Below the pieces are notes generated by a model that made no database searches, was not told the DNA's origin, and saw only the letters and a program-made list of their open reading frames with translations. Of a DNA stretch of 64,000 nucleotides, positions 1 through 12,170 are shown in pieces (position 1 is the stretch's first letter; every line of letters starts with the position of its first letter). The stretch lies in the NCBI GenBank assembly GCA_014526335.1, contig JACTAT010000048.1, positions 388,685-452,684 of the forward strand, in the 5' to 3' direction. This DNA comes from Chrysaora quinquecirrha (Eukaryota > Cnidaria > Scyphozoa > Semaeostomeae > Pelagiidae). The position numbers and the translations under genes were made by a program.

Positions 1-934
<934 letters not shown>

Positions 935-1793
935 GCAGTACAGTGGAGCATATTCAGTACAGTGGATATGTATATCATAAGTACAGATGAGAGACATCAT
1001 CGGTACAGTAGGGTGATACCATCAGTTCAGTGGAGGTTTGTCATCAGTACAGTGGAAGTTGGTCATCAGTACAGTGGAGCATATTCAGTACAGTGGGGCG
1101 ATATCATCAGTACAATGGAGGGATATCATCAGTACAGTGGTCAATGCAGCATATTCAGTACAGTGGATATGTATATCATAAGTAAAGCTGAGAGACATCA
1201 TCAGTACAGTAGGGTGATACCATCAGTTCAGTGGAGGTTTGTCATCAGTACAGTGGAGGTTGGTCATCAGTACAGTGGAGCATATTCAGTACAGTGGAGC
1301 GATATCATCAGTACAATGGAGGGATATCATCAGTACAGTGGTCAATGCAGCATATTCAGTACAGTGGATATGTATATCATAAGTACAGCTGAGAGACATC
1401 ATCAGTACAGTAGGGTGATACCATCAGTTCAGTGGAGGTTTGTCATCAGTACAGTGGAGGTTGGTCATCAGTACAGTGGGGGATATCATCAGTACAATGG
1501 AGGGATATCATCAGTACAGTGGGGGATATCAATAGTGCAGTAGAGAGTGTTCAGTACAGGGGAAGGACATCATCAGTACAGTGGAGGATATCATCAGTGC
1601 AATAGAGGATGTTCGGTACAGGGGAAGGATACCATCAGTACAATGGAGGGATATCATCAGTACAGTGGATGGATGCCATCAGTACAGTATGGTTAGTACT
1701 GAAAATCTTCCACCGTACTGATGATATCTCTCCACTGTACTGATTATATGCCTCCACTGCACTGAATATCCTCCACTGTACTGCACAGACATT
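935..1793. repeat. CAGTACAGTGG minisatellite with 201-bp higher-order unit
   Basis: About 20-bp subunits with the core CAGTACAGTGG are arranged in a 201-bp higher-order repeat. Identical landmarks (CATATTCAGTACAGTGGATA) start at 949, 1,150 and 1,351. After about 1,550 the units degenerate, and from about 1,690 they continue in the opposite orientation (CCACTGTACTGA). Both outer ends carry a similar inverted start (CTGCGCAGTACAGTGG on the left, CTGTGCAGTACAGTGG on the right strand). The whole therefore looks like an inverted-repeat mobile element filled with its own terminal word. A related array lies at 45.8-46.5 kb. Confidence 0.85.
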
Positions 1794-2219
1794 ATTCGGG
1801 ATGACAATATCAAAAACAAAGACCTAGAACATAGCCATTTCTTAGCAATGTGCGAAGACTGGGTGGCAAGTCATCAGGCGACTCTACTGTGCACGAAAAT
1901 ATCTAATTATTCAAATGAGGACTTCGAGAATCTTCTGATTGGACGAAAAATCTATTTATCTATACTAGAGCTTCTAGAATCCTGTTTACAAAATGATTGC
2001 CTGTTAAATACTTTTGTAACAAAACTTTTTGTAGAGACACGTCTGTGCTGAAAGGAAATTTAACAGAACTTACAAATGAGTAATATAATAGAGAACAGCC
2101 CATGATTCCATTCTTCTGCCATCTTTACCAATGTAGAAATAATTTATCTTCAATATAAAGATAAGTCAAATTGTCATTGGAAGCAAGTTGGATCGACGTG
2201 AAAAGCAAGTGGAACCGAT
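1794..2219. other. Intron sequence, nothing recognised
   Basis: An open frame of 67 codons on the plus strand (1,848-2,051) shows no recognised domain and no support as a gene. No splice-flanked exon was identified. Confidence 0.35.
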
Positions 2220-2320
2220 ATCGTAATATAGACATAATAGTCACCACTTATGACAACAAGCCTTTGATATTTATTAGGGCAACGTTTCGGAAGAGATCAG
2301 TCCCCCATTATCAGGCAATT
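2220..2320 (-). ncRNA. Hammerhead-like retroelement end (PLE-type), degenerate
   Basis: Read on the minus strand, 2,266-2,315 contains CCTGATAATGGGGGACTG, a stem-forming CTCTTCC, then GAAACGTTG. This is the CUGANGA-stem-GAAA layout of hammerhead ribozymes found at the ends of Penelope-like elements. The same roughly 100-bp unit, better preserved, is at 59,298-59,398. Stem and core changes suggest this copy is decayed, and cleavage activity is not implied. Confidence 0.5.
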
Positions 2321-2855
2321 AGAAATGTGGTTTTTTTCTTACTTATTGCATTGGTCGGATCGAAAGGGGACAGATGTTTGAAAGGATTCAGAGGCTAAAA
2401 CCTAAACAAAACTGAAAATAAATGCAGTGAAATGATCAAGCTAGAGAAGTCAGCTGGATTGATACTGATTGCTGGCGAATTCCGTTTGCTAGAGTAACAA
2501 CTCAGCTTCACTTTTCTTCTTGGCTCTTTTGCAAGTTTTTTTCTGCATTTGACTTAACACCCCTTCAAAATCAAACTTCTGGTCTACGCAAGGAATTGTA
2601 TCTCTAGATGTTTGAATTCTGCCACCAGAAGGGCTCCGTCAGTCCTTTTATGCTATATTTGCTGTTTCAAGACCAACATTTTGGTGAGTGGCAAAAGATA
2701 TCACATTTATTAAGGAAAATTTGCCTGGGCATTTAAAAACGAACTAAAATCAAGTTACTGAAAATGCGAATAGTTTCGTGTGCAAGCGGCCTTCCCTGCT
2801 TTCTTAACGCTTTGGACAAGAATGAGTACAACCTGATGTCGAAGGGTGGACACTG

Positions 2856-3873
2856 AGGCCCTGGGCAAATGAACTAACATTCACTGAACATGCCACTGAA
2901 CATTTGGCTATGTTCAGTGCCGAGTGACCAAATGAACTGACTATTTCACTGAACATTCCACTGGACATTGTACGCTATGTTCAGTGCCGAGTGGCAAAAT
3001 GAACTGACTATTTCACTGAACATTCCACTGGACATTGTACGCTATGTTCAGTGCCGAGTGGCAAAATGAACTGACTATTTCACTGAACATTCCACTGGAC
3101 ATTGTACGCTATGTTCAGTGCCGAGTGGCCAATGAACTGACTATTTCACTGAACATTCCACTGGACATTGTACGCTATGTTCAGTGCCGAGTGGCAAAAT
3201 GAACTGACTATTTCACTGAACATTCCACTGGACATTGTACGCTATGTTCAGTGCCGAGTGGCAAAATGAACTGACTATTTCACTGAACATTCCACTGGAC
3301 ATTGTACGCTATGTTCAGTGCCGAGTGGCAAAATGAACTGACTATTTCACTGAACATTCCACTGGACATTGTACGCTATGTTCAGTGCCGAGTGGCCAAT
3401 GAACTGACTATTTCACTGAACATTCCACTGGACATTGTACGCTATGTTCAGTGCCGAGTGGCAAAATGAACTGACTATTTCACTGAACATTCCACTGGAC
3501 ATTGTACGCTATGTTCAGTGCCGAGTGGCAAAATGAACTGACTATTTCACTGAACATTCCACTGGACATTGTACGCTATGTTCAGTGCCGAGTGGCCAAT
3601 GAACTGACTATTTCACTGAACATTCCACTGGACATTGTACGCTATGTTCAGTGCCGAGTGGCAAAATGAACTGACTATTTCACTGAACATTCCACTGGAC
3701 ATTGTACGCTATGTTCAGTGCCGAGTGGCCAAATGAACTGAACCTGTCACAGAAACTGTTTGGTTATGTTCAGTTAATTAGCCAAATGCCTCAAAACAAA
3801 TTTTGTTCACCAAACATTTTTGACTCCGTTCAAACATTCACTGAACAATGTTTAGTTCATTTGTCCAGGGCCT
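2856..3873. mobile_element. MITE with internal 67-bp tandem repeats
   Basis: The ends are inverted: AGGCCCTGGGCAAATGAAC on the left and, read on the other strand, AGGCCCTGGACAAATGAAC on the right. Between them are about 12 tandem units of 67 bp (starts at 2,911, 2,978, 3,045 and so on to 3,712), each with TTCACTGAACATTCC. Units come in two forms, GTGGCAAAATG and GTGGCCAATG. The terminal word TTCACTGAACA is the same word repeated inside. No clear target-site duplication is visible. Confidence 0.8.
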
Positions 3874-4443
3874 AACTTGCGATGCTCATGCGTGTATGCA
3901 ACAAATGTTGCCTGGATTGACCAAACTGTTCAATATCATGTTGCAAAATATGATGGAAAGTGCAAGAAGGTGATGCAAAATATTTGAATACTTTAACTTG
4001 ATACGGCATCATGCAACAAATTTTGCACGATACAGACTGGGTGGTCAAATGATGTTTTATCGGGCTTCCAATAAATGTTGCATTGAAATATTGACTGAAT
4101 ATATGTATCAACCTAAAGACTTGAGAAAGAGATTCATACATACCCCATGGAAAGCCAAAGAGAAAGATTTCAGCAGAACTACGGCAGCCATAAGATAATG
4201 AATCTTAAACGTCCATTCTCTGAAATTTTGGGGAAAATCTCAATACATTAAGTGTGCCATGGTTTGTAATAAAAACAATCACGATTTCATCAAATTAAGG
4301 TCAGACTTAAATCAGCTGTTTTCTTTTGGCCTGTTTGCAATCACAATGAGCAATCAAAACAAACCAACTCTAGGGCCTTAATTGCTTACTTTGACTGCTA
4401 GAACCAAAACGAGATAAGGCAAGGTTGCTTCAAAGGAACTATA
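3874..4443. other. Intron with minor repeats
   Basis: Several copies of GCAACAAATGTTGC/GCAACAAATTTTGC lie in 3,899-4,085, probably a decayed repeat. The small opposed ORFs here overlap each other and match nothing known. No host exon was found. Confidence 0.35.
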
Positions 4444-4865
4444 GCCGAGAGCACACAGCAGATTTTTATCGTTGCGACATGCAATTTTTGTCTTTGGTGC
4501 AAAAAGCAAAAAATCTGCTGTGTGCGGTGACTAAAAACTAAGGATTTTTATTGCAAGCGACCAGTTTTTGAAATCAAACATGTTTGATATTTTTTTTCGA
4601 TCGCATGAGATACAAAACGAAATCTGCTGTTTGCAGTGCTTTGTGACAAAAACCGTGGATCATGTGACAATTGTAGCCAACTGAAGCGCACAATGAAAGC
4701 CAAAGGAGAGGAGCTTGGCGCCAAAATTATCTGCCACGCAGCAGTAGAAGAATATTATACGAAGGCGCATGTCAATCATTAACGATAAAAATCTGCTGTG
4801 TGCGGCAACCAACAGAGTTTACAATCGCATGTCGCAACGATAAAAATCTACTGTGTGCGCTCAGC
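4444..4865. mobile_element. MITE, 422 bp, TA target duplication
   Basis: Terminal inverted repeats of about 40 bp (GCCGAGAGCACACAGCAGAT left; inverted GCTGAGCGCACACAGTAGAT right) are flanked by TA on both sides (4,442-4,443 and 4,866-4,867). The word ATCTGCTGTGTGCGG recurs internally at about 4,513 and 4,791. The TA duplication fits a Tc1/mariner/pogo-type or similar transposase. There is no coding capacity. Confidence 0.85.
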
Positions 4866-5874
4866 TAATGACAAGAATTTAGAGACGTGAACCGTAGAAA
4901 CGGAGGAATCGTTTTCGTTCAAAAATTGAAAAGGCCACCTAGACTTAAATGAAATATTTTTTTGAGAGTTGAGGTGAAAGAAAGAATTCAAGTCCAAGTT
5001 TATCTGCTCTAGGAGGCATTTAATCAAGTATTTTACTTTTTATAGTTACTTGCATCTTGTTTCCTGAGTTTCTACAGATATTTTCAATATTTACTGTGAC
5101 ATATTCCTTTTCTCTCTTACTGTATTCTTCCATTATTCATGAATTAGAAGTAAAATCTGCTGCACTACCTCTTGTAAAGTGAATGCAATCAAGGTTGTTG
5201 AGAGGATTCCCTTACACAAGATATCTACTGTGGCGCATGCCAAAAATGCGAGGCTTGATTACCAATAAAGACACTTCAAGTCTGCTTTTCAATATCTTAA
5301 CACTAAAAACTTCAACAAATATACTTTATCCAACGTGAAACACAACAAAACTTCGACATTTCCCAAAAACTCTTCTCTCCCAAATCAACAACATAATTGT
5401 TCTTAATAGCTTGAGTCCGCATTCCAAAACTCTCCTTCGCAGCATCCTCACACTACTATTTTCCAGAAATATGTCGCGTTCGAACCAGACCTCTTTGAAA
5501 AGGTCAATTTCGTAGAATTCGTTACGTTAGGCTGTTATCAAATCTCATGTAATCTTAGTAGTTTTTGCCTTTTGAGCCTGAAATTGTTCTTAATCTGTTC
5601 TTAATTCCTCGGTTTCTTAGACAGTAGCCATACGTTTTTCAGTGTTATATGTGCCTGGAGTGGTAATTCCTCCTAGGTTTGTGTAAAAATGCAGCATGCT
5701 TGTCTATTTCTTTGTTCGCTTGCTTTTTACATTCAGTTTGACTGTCTTATATTCAGCCGATATTCAAAGGGCTTATGAAAGGGCAGCCTCAAGCTTGTTC
5801 TTACTTTGTTCTTTAAAATGGGTCTGGGCAAAACGGCCAGGCTCATGTTCTTATAAAATTGTTCTTATAAAATA
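4866..5874. other. Intron with word-repeat fragments
   Basis: At 5,567-5,610 the text reads GAGCCTGAAATTGTTCTTAA followed by further GTTCTTAA words, and 5,850-5,872 has GTTCTTATAAAA twice. These are remnants of the GTTNCTTAA-type elements seen at 22, 37, 45, 52-55 and 61 kb. Positions 5,461-5,510 share a segment with 426-470. No exon was found. Confidence 0.4.
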
Positions 5875-6582
5875 GACCCTGTGCACACGAGAACGGGATC
5901 AGTTTGGTTTCGTTCTTTTTTGGAACTGATACCAAATTTTGCTCCCGTGCACACGGGATCGGGCTGAAAATATTTTGCGTACACACGAGACCCAGGTTCA
6001 AAAAGATCCGCTGTTGTGACATGCGCAGGAAGGTTGTTCGAACAAAAGAGATAGCAGTTTAGCGGCAAAAATCAGAGATTTCTTTATTGTCCTTTCTTAT
6101 TTTCATTGTCATCGGCCTACAGTAGCAAAACTCTCGTGAGTTCTAAAAATCTAGCAATCAACTATGAGAACTATTAAAACTGCAGTTAGCAAATTATGAA
6201 TTTTATTTGGACAGCTGAGGAGAGAGCATTACCACAGAATTTTGAGCCTTGTTGAGGAAGGTTGTTTGATTACAAAACAAGAAAGCTGAGAGAAAACTAA
6301 ATTCGAAAGATAATTGCAAGTTTTGATGACGAAAACAACCTCAAATTAATTAAAAAACTTGCCTCGTTTTCTATCCGTACTAATTTGGATCGGATCCAGG
6401 TGTTCACACGAGAGCAAAATGGATCCGATCCAAAAAAGAACGGCTTTTTTATCCGATCCAAAAAAAGAACGGATAGCGGAGCCAAACTAGATCGGATAGC
6501 GGCGTTCTCGTGTGCACGGAAGGCCTATCCGTACCAGTTTGGGAACGGATCCAAATGGATCCGCTCTCGTGTGCACGGGGTC
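5875..6582. mobile_element. MITE, 708 bp, GTGCACACGAGA words
   Basis: The inverted ends are GACCCTGTGCACACGAGAAC on the left and GACCCCGTGCACACGAGAGC on the right (other strand), with TA on both sides (5,873-5,874 and 6,583-6,584). The motif GTGCACACGAGA or its complement recurs near 5,952, 5,981, 6,401 and 6,511, and GGATCCGATCC/GGATCGGATCC is reiterated in the right half. Non-coding. Confidence 0.85.
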
Positions 6583-7029
6583 TAAGAAACTCTACAACTT
6601 AAGAAAATCTAAAACTTAAAAACTCTAACACTTAAGAAACTCTCAGTAGGAACGGCAGCAGTGATTGTTTACAGCAAATAGGCAGAATTTCATGAAATTT
6701 TTCATATCGCTATGAAAAATTTCATTTCCGATTTTACTTTTCATTTCAGAAATCGTGTTATGATCAAAATTCAATAATCTTGGAGTCTTAATAAGAGGGG
6801 GGGGGGGGTAGGAATTTTTTGTCAAAAATATATAAGTGGAGGGCATTTATTAGACATTTATTAGATTAGCTACTTAAATGACGGCAGATTCTGGTTATAT
6901 TTTCATATAAAATCCCTACATATAGTAGAATGAAAGATCGTGTAAACACGTATAAATAATTTCCTTAGCTGAATCCTGATGCCAAGAAAAAACTTTAAGA
7001 AAAATCCAAGAAAAATTCAAGAAACTTAC
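6583..7029. other. Intron, simple repeats only
   Basis: Short tandem AAGAAACTCTACAACTT-like units lie at 6,585-6,640, and a G-run inside CTTAATAAGAGGGG at about 6,787 is shared with 21,790-21,830. The GPR107-like exons for the first transmembrane segments were looked for here and not found. Confidence 0.4.
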
Positions 7030-7077
7030 ATCGCCTGCTGACAGAAATGTATTGACGTTGTGTTCAATGATGCGAAG
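7030..7077 (-). CDS. GPR107: GPR107/GPR108-like exon (end of luminal domain)
   Basis: A 48-bp, phase-0 exon encodes LRIIEHNVNTFLSAGD. It aligns with the GPR107 stretch reading EITEKNPDSYLSAGE that precedes the first transmembrane helix. The acceptor is TTTTTTTCAG and the donor is GAT|GTAAGT. It joins in frame to the exon at 7,630-7,722. The next expected residues (IPLPKLY-like, then TM1) were not found downstream in the window. Confidence 0.85.
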
Positions 7078-7629
7078 CTGAAAAAAAATCGATTTTCATT
7101 TAACGGCAACTAGCCAAATCAAGAAATAAAATATATTGTCTGAAGAATAATTGGAATATTCTAGTCTAGTCTATGTTGAACCAACCCCCAATTAATAAAT
7201 AATTCTATTGGGCTCTGTTTATCTTATATAGCTGGGGGCTAACGTTACCTATAGTCATTTTTTGGGCTTTTTGGACCATTTTATAGCTATTGCATTAAGG
7301 CCAGAATTCAGCCTGGTATTGAAGCCTACATCAATCAGACAACAGAACAGTTACGAGAAAATTTTTCAGTGGGGTGAACTTCCCAGTAGGATTAGGATGA
7401 GCAAACCCTCAATCTATGAAGATTTGACAATATCTCCACCCCTCCATGCAATTATGACCCCTCCAATCCTTGAATTTGAAAGTCAGGGGTTCTGAGAATC
7501 GTTGATGCCTTCATCCCCCGATAATTCGATCCACCCTCACAAATAGGGACTAAAAAGTATAGTCATTCAAAATAAACTAAGATGCTAAATACTGAGAATG
7601 GTAAATAAGCTAAAAAATAACTATGGTAC

Positions 7630-7722
7630 CTCCATGTTAATTTTCGTTGACAGCTGATTCTGGCAATTGTGGAAATATAGATTGTAAAGGCCTTCATTTG
7701 CTCCATCAATTACCACTGTTAG
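7630..7722 (-). CDS. GPR107: GPR107/GPR108-like exon (luminal GLYNLYFHNC)
   Basis: A 93-bp, phase-0 exon of 31 codons contains NEGLYNLYFHNC, matching the family motif EGLYSLYFHKC. The acceptor CCTTGCAG is strong; the donor GAG|GTACCA is weaker. The conserved cysteine belongs to the luminal GOLD-like domain of GOST proteins. It follows the large exon at 12,496-12,772; the intron between them holds the Penelope-like element. Confidence 0.88.
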
Positions 7723-7868
7723 CTGCAAGGAAAAGAACAAGCTATAATAACAGTCTTTTGAGTTTTGACATTTCAAAATTGCAATTAATTTCGTCTCACA
7801 CAATTTAAGCCAGGCCTAGGTCCACCTACGAAACAACAGAACTAACGCCAACTAGTTGTAACTGCATA

Positions 7869-8449
7869 AAGTTGACATCCGTTATCTCGACTGCCCGCTA
7901 TCTCGAACATTCGCTATCTCGAACGATTTTCCATTTCCCCTCGTTTTGGTATAAGGGTTTGTATAGAAAAATCATCCGCTATCTCGAACCCCGTTATCTC
8001 GAACAATCGCTGCCTCGAACCATTTTCGATTTCCCATGGAGGAAAACCTGCTTTTTATCTCGAACTTTGCCAAATTTTCTGCTGAACTGGATAAAGATAC
8101 AGGCTGAAAATATGTATCAGTTCGCCTAGCGGAGCAGGAATGGCAGCAGCTAAGTGATATGCTGCCCTACAATAGATGAAGCTGTTCTCTTTCGAGATGT
8201 GCTGCATCGCCATTATCTCAATTTCACCAATAGTAGGGATGAAAGCAGAAGCTTTGACTCCTATGTAAAAAATACCAGACTTGTTTGATAAATTTGGGAT
8301 CAGTAACCCTGCATGTTAATAGGAGTTCCTTTTCTGACTTAAAAACTATAATTTTTTATATTTATATGGGGCATCCGTTATTTCGAACATTCGCTATCTC
8401 GAACAAATTCCAGTTTCCCTTGAGATTTCGAGATAGCGGATGTCAACTG
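7869..8449. mobile_element. Pogo-like MITE, TATCTCGAAC words
   Basis: The ends are inverted: AGTTGACATCCGTTATCTCG on the left and AGTTGACATCCGCTATCTCG on the right (other strand). The word TATCTCGAAC/CTCGAAC occurs at least six times inside. The right end, read inward, begins CAGTTGACATCC, which resembles pogo/Tigger termini. A TA duplication is not clear, so the left boundary is good to a few bases only. Confidence 0.75.
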
Positions 8450-8862
8450 AACTTATTTCGACATTTCACCAACTTGTTAGAACTTATAGGATACAGTTAT
8501 TAACTGGATTAAATCGCGGTTCCAAGAGCGCTCATTTCGACTGCGACTGACGGGAATCAGATGTAAACTAATCGAAGAAGTAATAGAACATGCCCAACTT
8601 TCTGGAACTTTGCGCCACGACAAAGAAACTATTTGCCAGGGAAGGAAAGCAAGGGTTGAATTGAATTTTCTACCGACAAATTGGTTAAACTAGAATACAT
8701 TGGCGCAACAAGTTTTATATTTTTAGATGTCGCGTGACAATGTTGTTTAGTTTAGCCAGGCCTTGAGTCTCGGAAATTCACGTCAACTAATTATTTTGTA
8801 ATGGCCGTGCTTTTGAAAATCTTCCAAGTCTAAATATGCTTTATTAGATCTTGATGTACAGC
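8450..8862. other. Intron, nothing recognised
   Basis: No exon, repeat family or RNA gene is recognised here. Confidence 0.35.
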
Positions 8863-9042
8863 TTAAGGTGCTGTGGCGTCGTGGTGTAATCCAGCTGACT
8901 CTAGGTGTCAGTAGCTCAGTGTGGTCAGGGTTCGAGCCAAGCCACGGTAGGGTAACGGCTAGGGTCGAGGTCTCCATTAGTTAACCTACTACTGAGATCC
9001 TAGCGACCGGCGCTAAAAAACACCATTTCACCTTCACCTTAA
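8863..9042 (+). repeat. tRNA-like SINE or short TIR element, copy 1
   Basis: This copy has a pol III-like arrangement with a B-box-like GGGTTCGAGCC about 60 bp from the start. A second copy is at 22,840-22,940; both begin AAGGTGCTGTGGCGT and end CACCATT...CTTCACCTT. The ends are also a short inverted pair (TTAAGGTG/CACCTTAA), so a small DNA element is an alternative. It has no poly-A tail. Confidence 0.55.
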
Positions 9043-9246
9043 ATCAATAGTAAATTCTCTTTTCATCAGCAACTTTTCGAGTTTTTTCCATTTAAGGTGC
9101 ATATTGTTCAAAAAGAAGAAAAGACCACTTAGCTTACTGCTTGCTTTCAGCTAGAGAGCTTCTTGCGGCGAAGAGTTGAACAAATATAGTAAGGCAGAAA
9201 CACCGCGGCGCAAGACACAAAAGACAACTAGGTTTTTTAGTTTGCT

Positions 9247-9279
9247 AATATTTCGCCCTGCCAAGCAGGGCTTCTTCAG
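9247..9279 (-). ncRNA. Hammerhead-like motif of the Penelope-like element
   Basis: On the minus strand, CTGAAGA is followed by a perfect 7-bp stem (GCCCTGC/GCAGGGC, loop TTG) and then GAAA. This matches the core and stem II of the hammerhead ribozymes known in Penelope-like elements. Stem III is less convincing. A mirror copy on the plus strand is at 12,138-12,170. Confidence 0.6.
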
Positions 9280-9598
9280 AGTTTGATCGAATACAAAATG
9301 TTTAACAGTATATACAGGCAATTATTTTGAATTATGGTTGGTGAGATCTGATTGGTTGTATGTTTGATGCTTCGCAGTGGCAAGGTGTGGGATGAAGATG
9401 TGCATGTTTTAGTAATGAGGCTATAAATAATCATAATAATCATAATGGTGAAATGTTAATAAAATGGATAATTATAAAATATTGTTATGTTAAGGAGAAA
9501 AAAATTTTTTAATATCCTTAATTATTATAATAGTTATAAGTGTAAAGATAGTGAGGTAGTGGAAAGACAGGCGGCAAAGAGGACAAGGTTAGAATGGG

Positions 9599-11686
9599 TT
9601 AGCGGTCAGTGGTCCTGTTAAGTCCGTGAGGTGCCAGAGTGTTAGCTAGGCCAATGAAGTACTGTTCTTTGGCTCTTCTAACACTCTCTCGTTTGTTGTG
9701 TAGTTGTAGTATCGGTAAAATTTGTAGATCGTCAACTGTGTGTTCGGGTTTACAGAAGTGATCTGCAACCCCGGATTTGTCATGTTTTTTGTTGATAATG
9801 TCCCTACGGTGCTCGTTGAGTCGGTCTCGTAGTCGTCTTCCTGTCTGTCCGATGTACTGGCAGTTATTGTCCCTGTTCTGTAGGCACCGCAGGCATTGTA
9901 TAACGTAAATTACGTTAGTTGAGTTGCAGTCCAGTCGCTGTTTGATGTTAAATGTTTTGTCTGTGTTAGTGAATGTAACAGTTGTTGCCCCGTCCAGTAT
10001 GTGTGTACATGTGTTGCAGTGGCGTTTAGACGAGCACTTGTGTACGCCCTGGGAATCGTTGGTGACGTCATTTTTTATTTTAGCACGTACCAGATGATCC
10101 CTAAGGCTTTTCGTCCTTCTGTAGCTTAGTACCGGTGGTTGGGGGAAAGCTTCTTTGCAGTCGTCAGAGTTCTGTAGTATGCTGTAGTGTTTAGTAAGTA
10201 TTTGACCCAATTGAGGTAACCCTGGGTGGTAGGTTACCACAAAAGGAGTCCTGTTGTTCTGTCGCTTGTTCTTTGTCTTTAAGCTGTCTTGTCTTGTGAT
10301 CAGAGAAGCTTTCCGTATTTCGTTACGTACATGTTTACGTCTGTAGCCTCTGTTCGTAAGGTATGTAAGCAGTTCAGTTGTTCGTTTAGTAAAGGTCGTG
10401 TTATCTGAACAGATGCGTCGTAGGCGTAAAGCGAGACTGTATGGTATGGAATTTTTTGTGTGTTTGGGATGGGCAGAAGAGTGGAGAAGATATTGATGGG
10501 TGTCAGTAGGTTTGATGTAGAGGTCTGTGGAAATGCTGTGGTCTGTGTTGAGTGTGATAGTGACATCTAGGAAATGGGTTGAGGTGGAGGAGATGTCGCT
10601 AGTGAATTTGATAGTGGGATGAATGTTGTTGAGATTGTCAATAAAGTCCGTAAGTCTGTCTTGTCCGTGCGTCCAAATCAAAAAAATATCGTCAATGTAG
10701 CGCCACCAGACAAGGGGTTTGAATGGTGCGCTGTCAAGGGCCCTAGTTTCAAGAGCCCCCATAAACAGATTTGCATATGGGGGTGCCATTCTAGTGCCCA
10801 TAGCCGTTCCGTGTTTCTGTAAGAAAAAGTGTCCGTCAAACTCAAAATTATTGTTCTTAAGTATTATGTCGATCAAGTCACATACTGTTTCTGTAGGTGG
10901 GTTAAGTTTGGAGCGTTTGTTGAGATGTGACCTGGCAGCCTCAATGCCTTCAGCATGAGGAATGTTAGTGTAAAGAGAAGAGACATCAAGAGTGACAAGA
11001 AGAGAGTCCTTAGGAAGATTGCCGAGTGTGGAAAGCTTGTTGAGAAAGTGGGTGGTGTCTTTGATGTAAGATGGAAGTTTGAAGACCAGTGGATTAAGAA
11101 TATGGCTGACGTATTCAGAGATGTGTTCTGTGGGATGGCCATTAGCTGAGACAATGGGTCTGCCAGGAGGGTTCTGTCTGTTTTTGTGGATTTTGGGAAG
11201 TGTGTAGAATCTGGAGCAGCGTGGTTGGTGTGGAAGAAGGTAGCTGTAGGTGTCTTTAGTTATGTATTCGTTCTGTTTCATCTGTTGCAAGTATTGTGTA
11301 ACTGTTCTGGTGACTTTGTTTGTCATGTCCTTGTCAAGTTTTTCGTAAAAGTTGGTGTCGTTAAGCTGTCTGTTGCACTCGTCGATGTAAAACTGTTTGT
11401 CCATCACTACTGTACCAGACCCTTTGTCAGCGGGTTTGATGACAATGTCAGTACGTTTAGTCAACTGTGTAAGGGCTGTGCGTTCTGTTTTAGTAAGATT
11501 GTCAGATAGTTTTGTAGGCGTAATTTTGTCGATGTCGCGTTCTATATTGTTAATGTAAAAGTCCAGTGCTGGGTCAAGGTTACGTGGTGGCGTCCAGTTG
11601 CTGGGTTTCCTGTATTCGTGTGTCTGCTCGTCATCGTCCTTGTCATCGTCCATCGTCCATCGTCCATCGTCCATCGTCCTCGTCAT
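9599..11686 (-). CDS. Penelope-like reverse transcriptase/GIY-YIG endonuclease
   Basis: An uninterrupted frame of 695 codons. Residues about 70-420 form the RT: DVSSLYTNIP (first catalytic Asp region), GTAMGTRMAPPYANLF, WWRYIDDIFLIW (YxDD-type) and HFLDVTI. A Cys/His cluster (CSSKRHCNTC) precedes the C-terminal GIY-YIG nuclease, with NVIYVIQC and CQYIGQTGRRLRDRLNEH. The nuclease nicks target DNA and the RT copies the element RNA. The N-terminus is doubtful: the first 20 residues (DDGRWTMDDDKDDDE) are read from a CATCGTC microsatellite, so the element is probably 5' truncated. The conserved part starts near HEYRKPSNW. Confidence 0.92.
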   Translation of the reverse strand: MTRTMDDGRWTMDDDKDDDEQTHEYRKPSNWTPPRNLDPALDFYINNIERDIDKITPTKLSDNLTKTERTALTQLTKRTDIVIKPADKGSGTVVMDKQFYIDECNRQLNDTNFYEKLDKDMTNKVTRTVTQYLQQMKQNEYITKDTYSYLLPHQPRCSRFYTLPKIHKNRQNPPGRPIVSANGHPTEHISEYVSHILNPLVFKLPSYIKDTTHFLNKLSTLGNLPKDSLLVTLDVSSLYTNIPHAEGIEAARSHLNKRSKLNPPTETVCDLIDIILKNNNFEFDGHFFLQKHGTAMGTRMAPPYANLFMGALETRALDSAPFKPLVWWRYIDDIFLIWTHGQDRLTDFIDNLNNIHPTIKFTSDISSTSTHFLDVTITLNTDHSISTDLYIKPTDTHQYLLHSSAHPKHTKNSIPYSLALRLRRICSDNTTFTKRTTELLTYLTNRGYRRKHVRNEIRKASLITRQDSLKTKNKRQNNRTPFVVTYHPGLPQLGQILTKHYSILQNSDDCKEAFPQPPVLSYRRTKSLRDHLVRAKIKNDVTNDSQGVHKCSSKRHCNTCTHILDGATTVTFTNTDKTFNIKQRLDCNSTNVIYVIQCLRCLQNRDNNCQYIGQTGRRLRDRLNEHRRDIINKKHDKSGVADHFCKPEHTVDDLQILPILQLHNKRESVRRAKEQYFIGLANTLAPHGLNRTTDR

Positions 11687-11705
11687 CGTCTGCTTGTCAT
11701 CGTCC
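11638..11705. repeat. (CATCGTC)n microsatellite at PLE junction
   Basis: CATCGTC units fill the gap between the 5' end of the PLE ORF and the inverted 3' copy. This marks the joint between the two oppositely oriented pieces. Confidence 0.85.
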
Positions 11706-12137
11706 TACTACAACTACACAACAAACGAGAGAGTGTTAGAAGAGCCAAAGAACAGTACTTCATTGGCCTAGCTAACACTCTGGCACCTCACGGACTTAAC
11801 AGGACCACTGACCGCTAACCCATTCTAACCTTGTCCTCTTTGCCGCCTGTCTTTCCACTACCTCACTATCTTTACACGTATAACTATTATAATAATTAAG
11901 GATATTAAAAAATTTTTTTCTCCTTAACATAACAATATTTTATAATTATCCAATTTATTAACATTTCACCATTATGATTATTATGATTATTTATAGCCTC
12001 ATTACTAAAACATGCACATCTTCATCCCACACCTTGCCACTGCGAAGCATCAAACATACAACCAATCAGATCTCACCAACCATAATTCAAAATAATTGCC
12101 TGTATATACTGTTAAACATTTTGTATTCGATCAAACT

Positions 12138-12170
12138 CTGAAGAAGCCCTGCTTGGCAGGGCGAAATATT
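12138..12170 (+). ncRNA. Hammerhead-like motif, inverted PLE arm
   Basis: This is the plus-strand duplicate of the motif at 9,247-9,279: CTGAAGA, stem GCCCTGC/GCAGGGC, GAAA. It lies in the right inverted arm. Confidence 0.6.

Noticed and set aside
962..1543. 193-codon plus-strand frame
   Set aside because: It is the CAGTACAGTGG satellite; the frame stays open because the 201-bp period is a multiple of three.
2911..3780. CRISPR-like regular spacing
   Set aside because: Units are fully repeated with no unique spacers, and the genome is eukaryotic.
11618..11818. 66-codon plus-strand frame ending GLNRTTDR
   Set aside because: Microsatellite joined to the inverted copy of the PLE C-terminus; not a separate gene.
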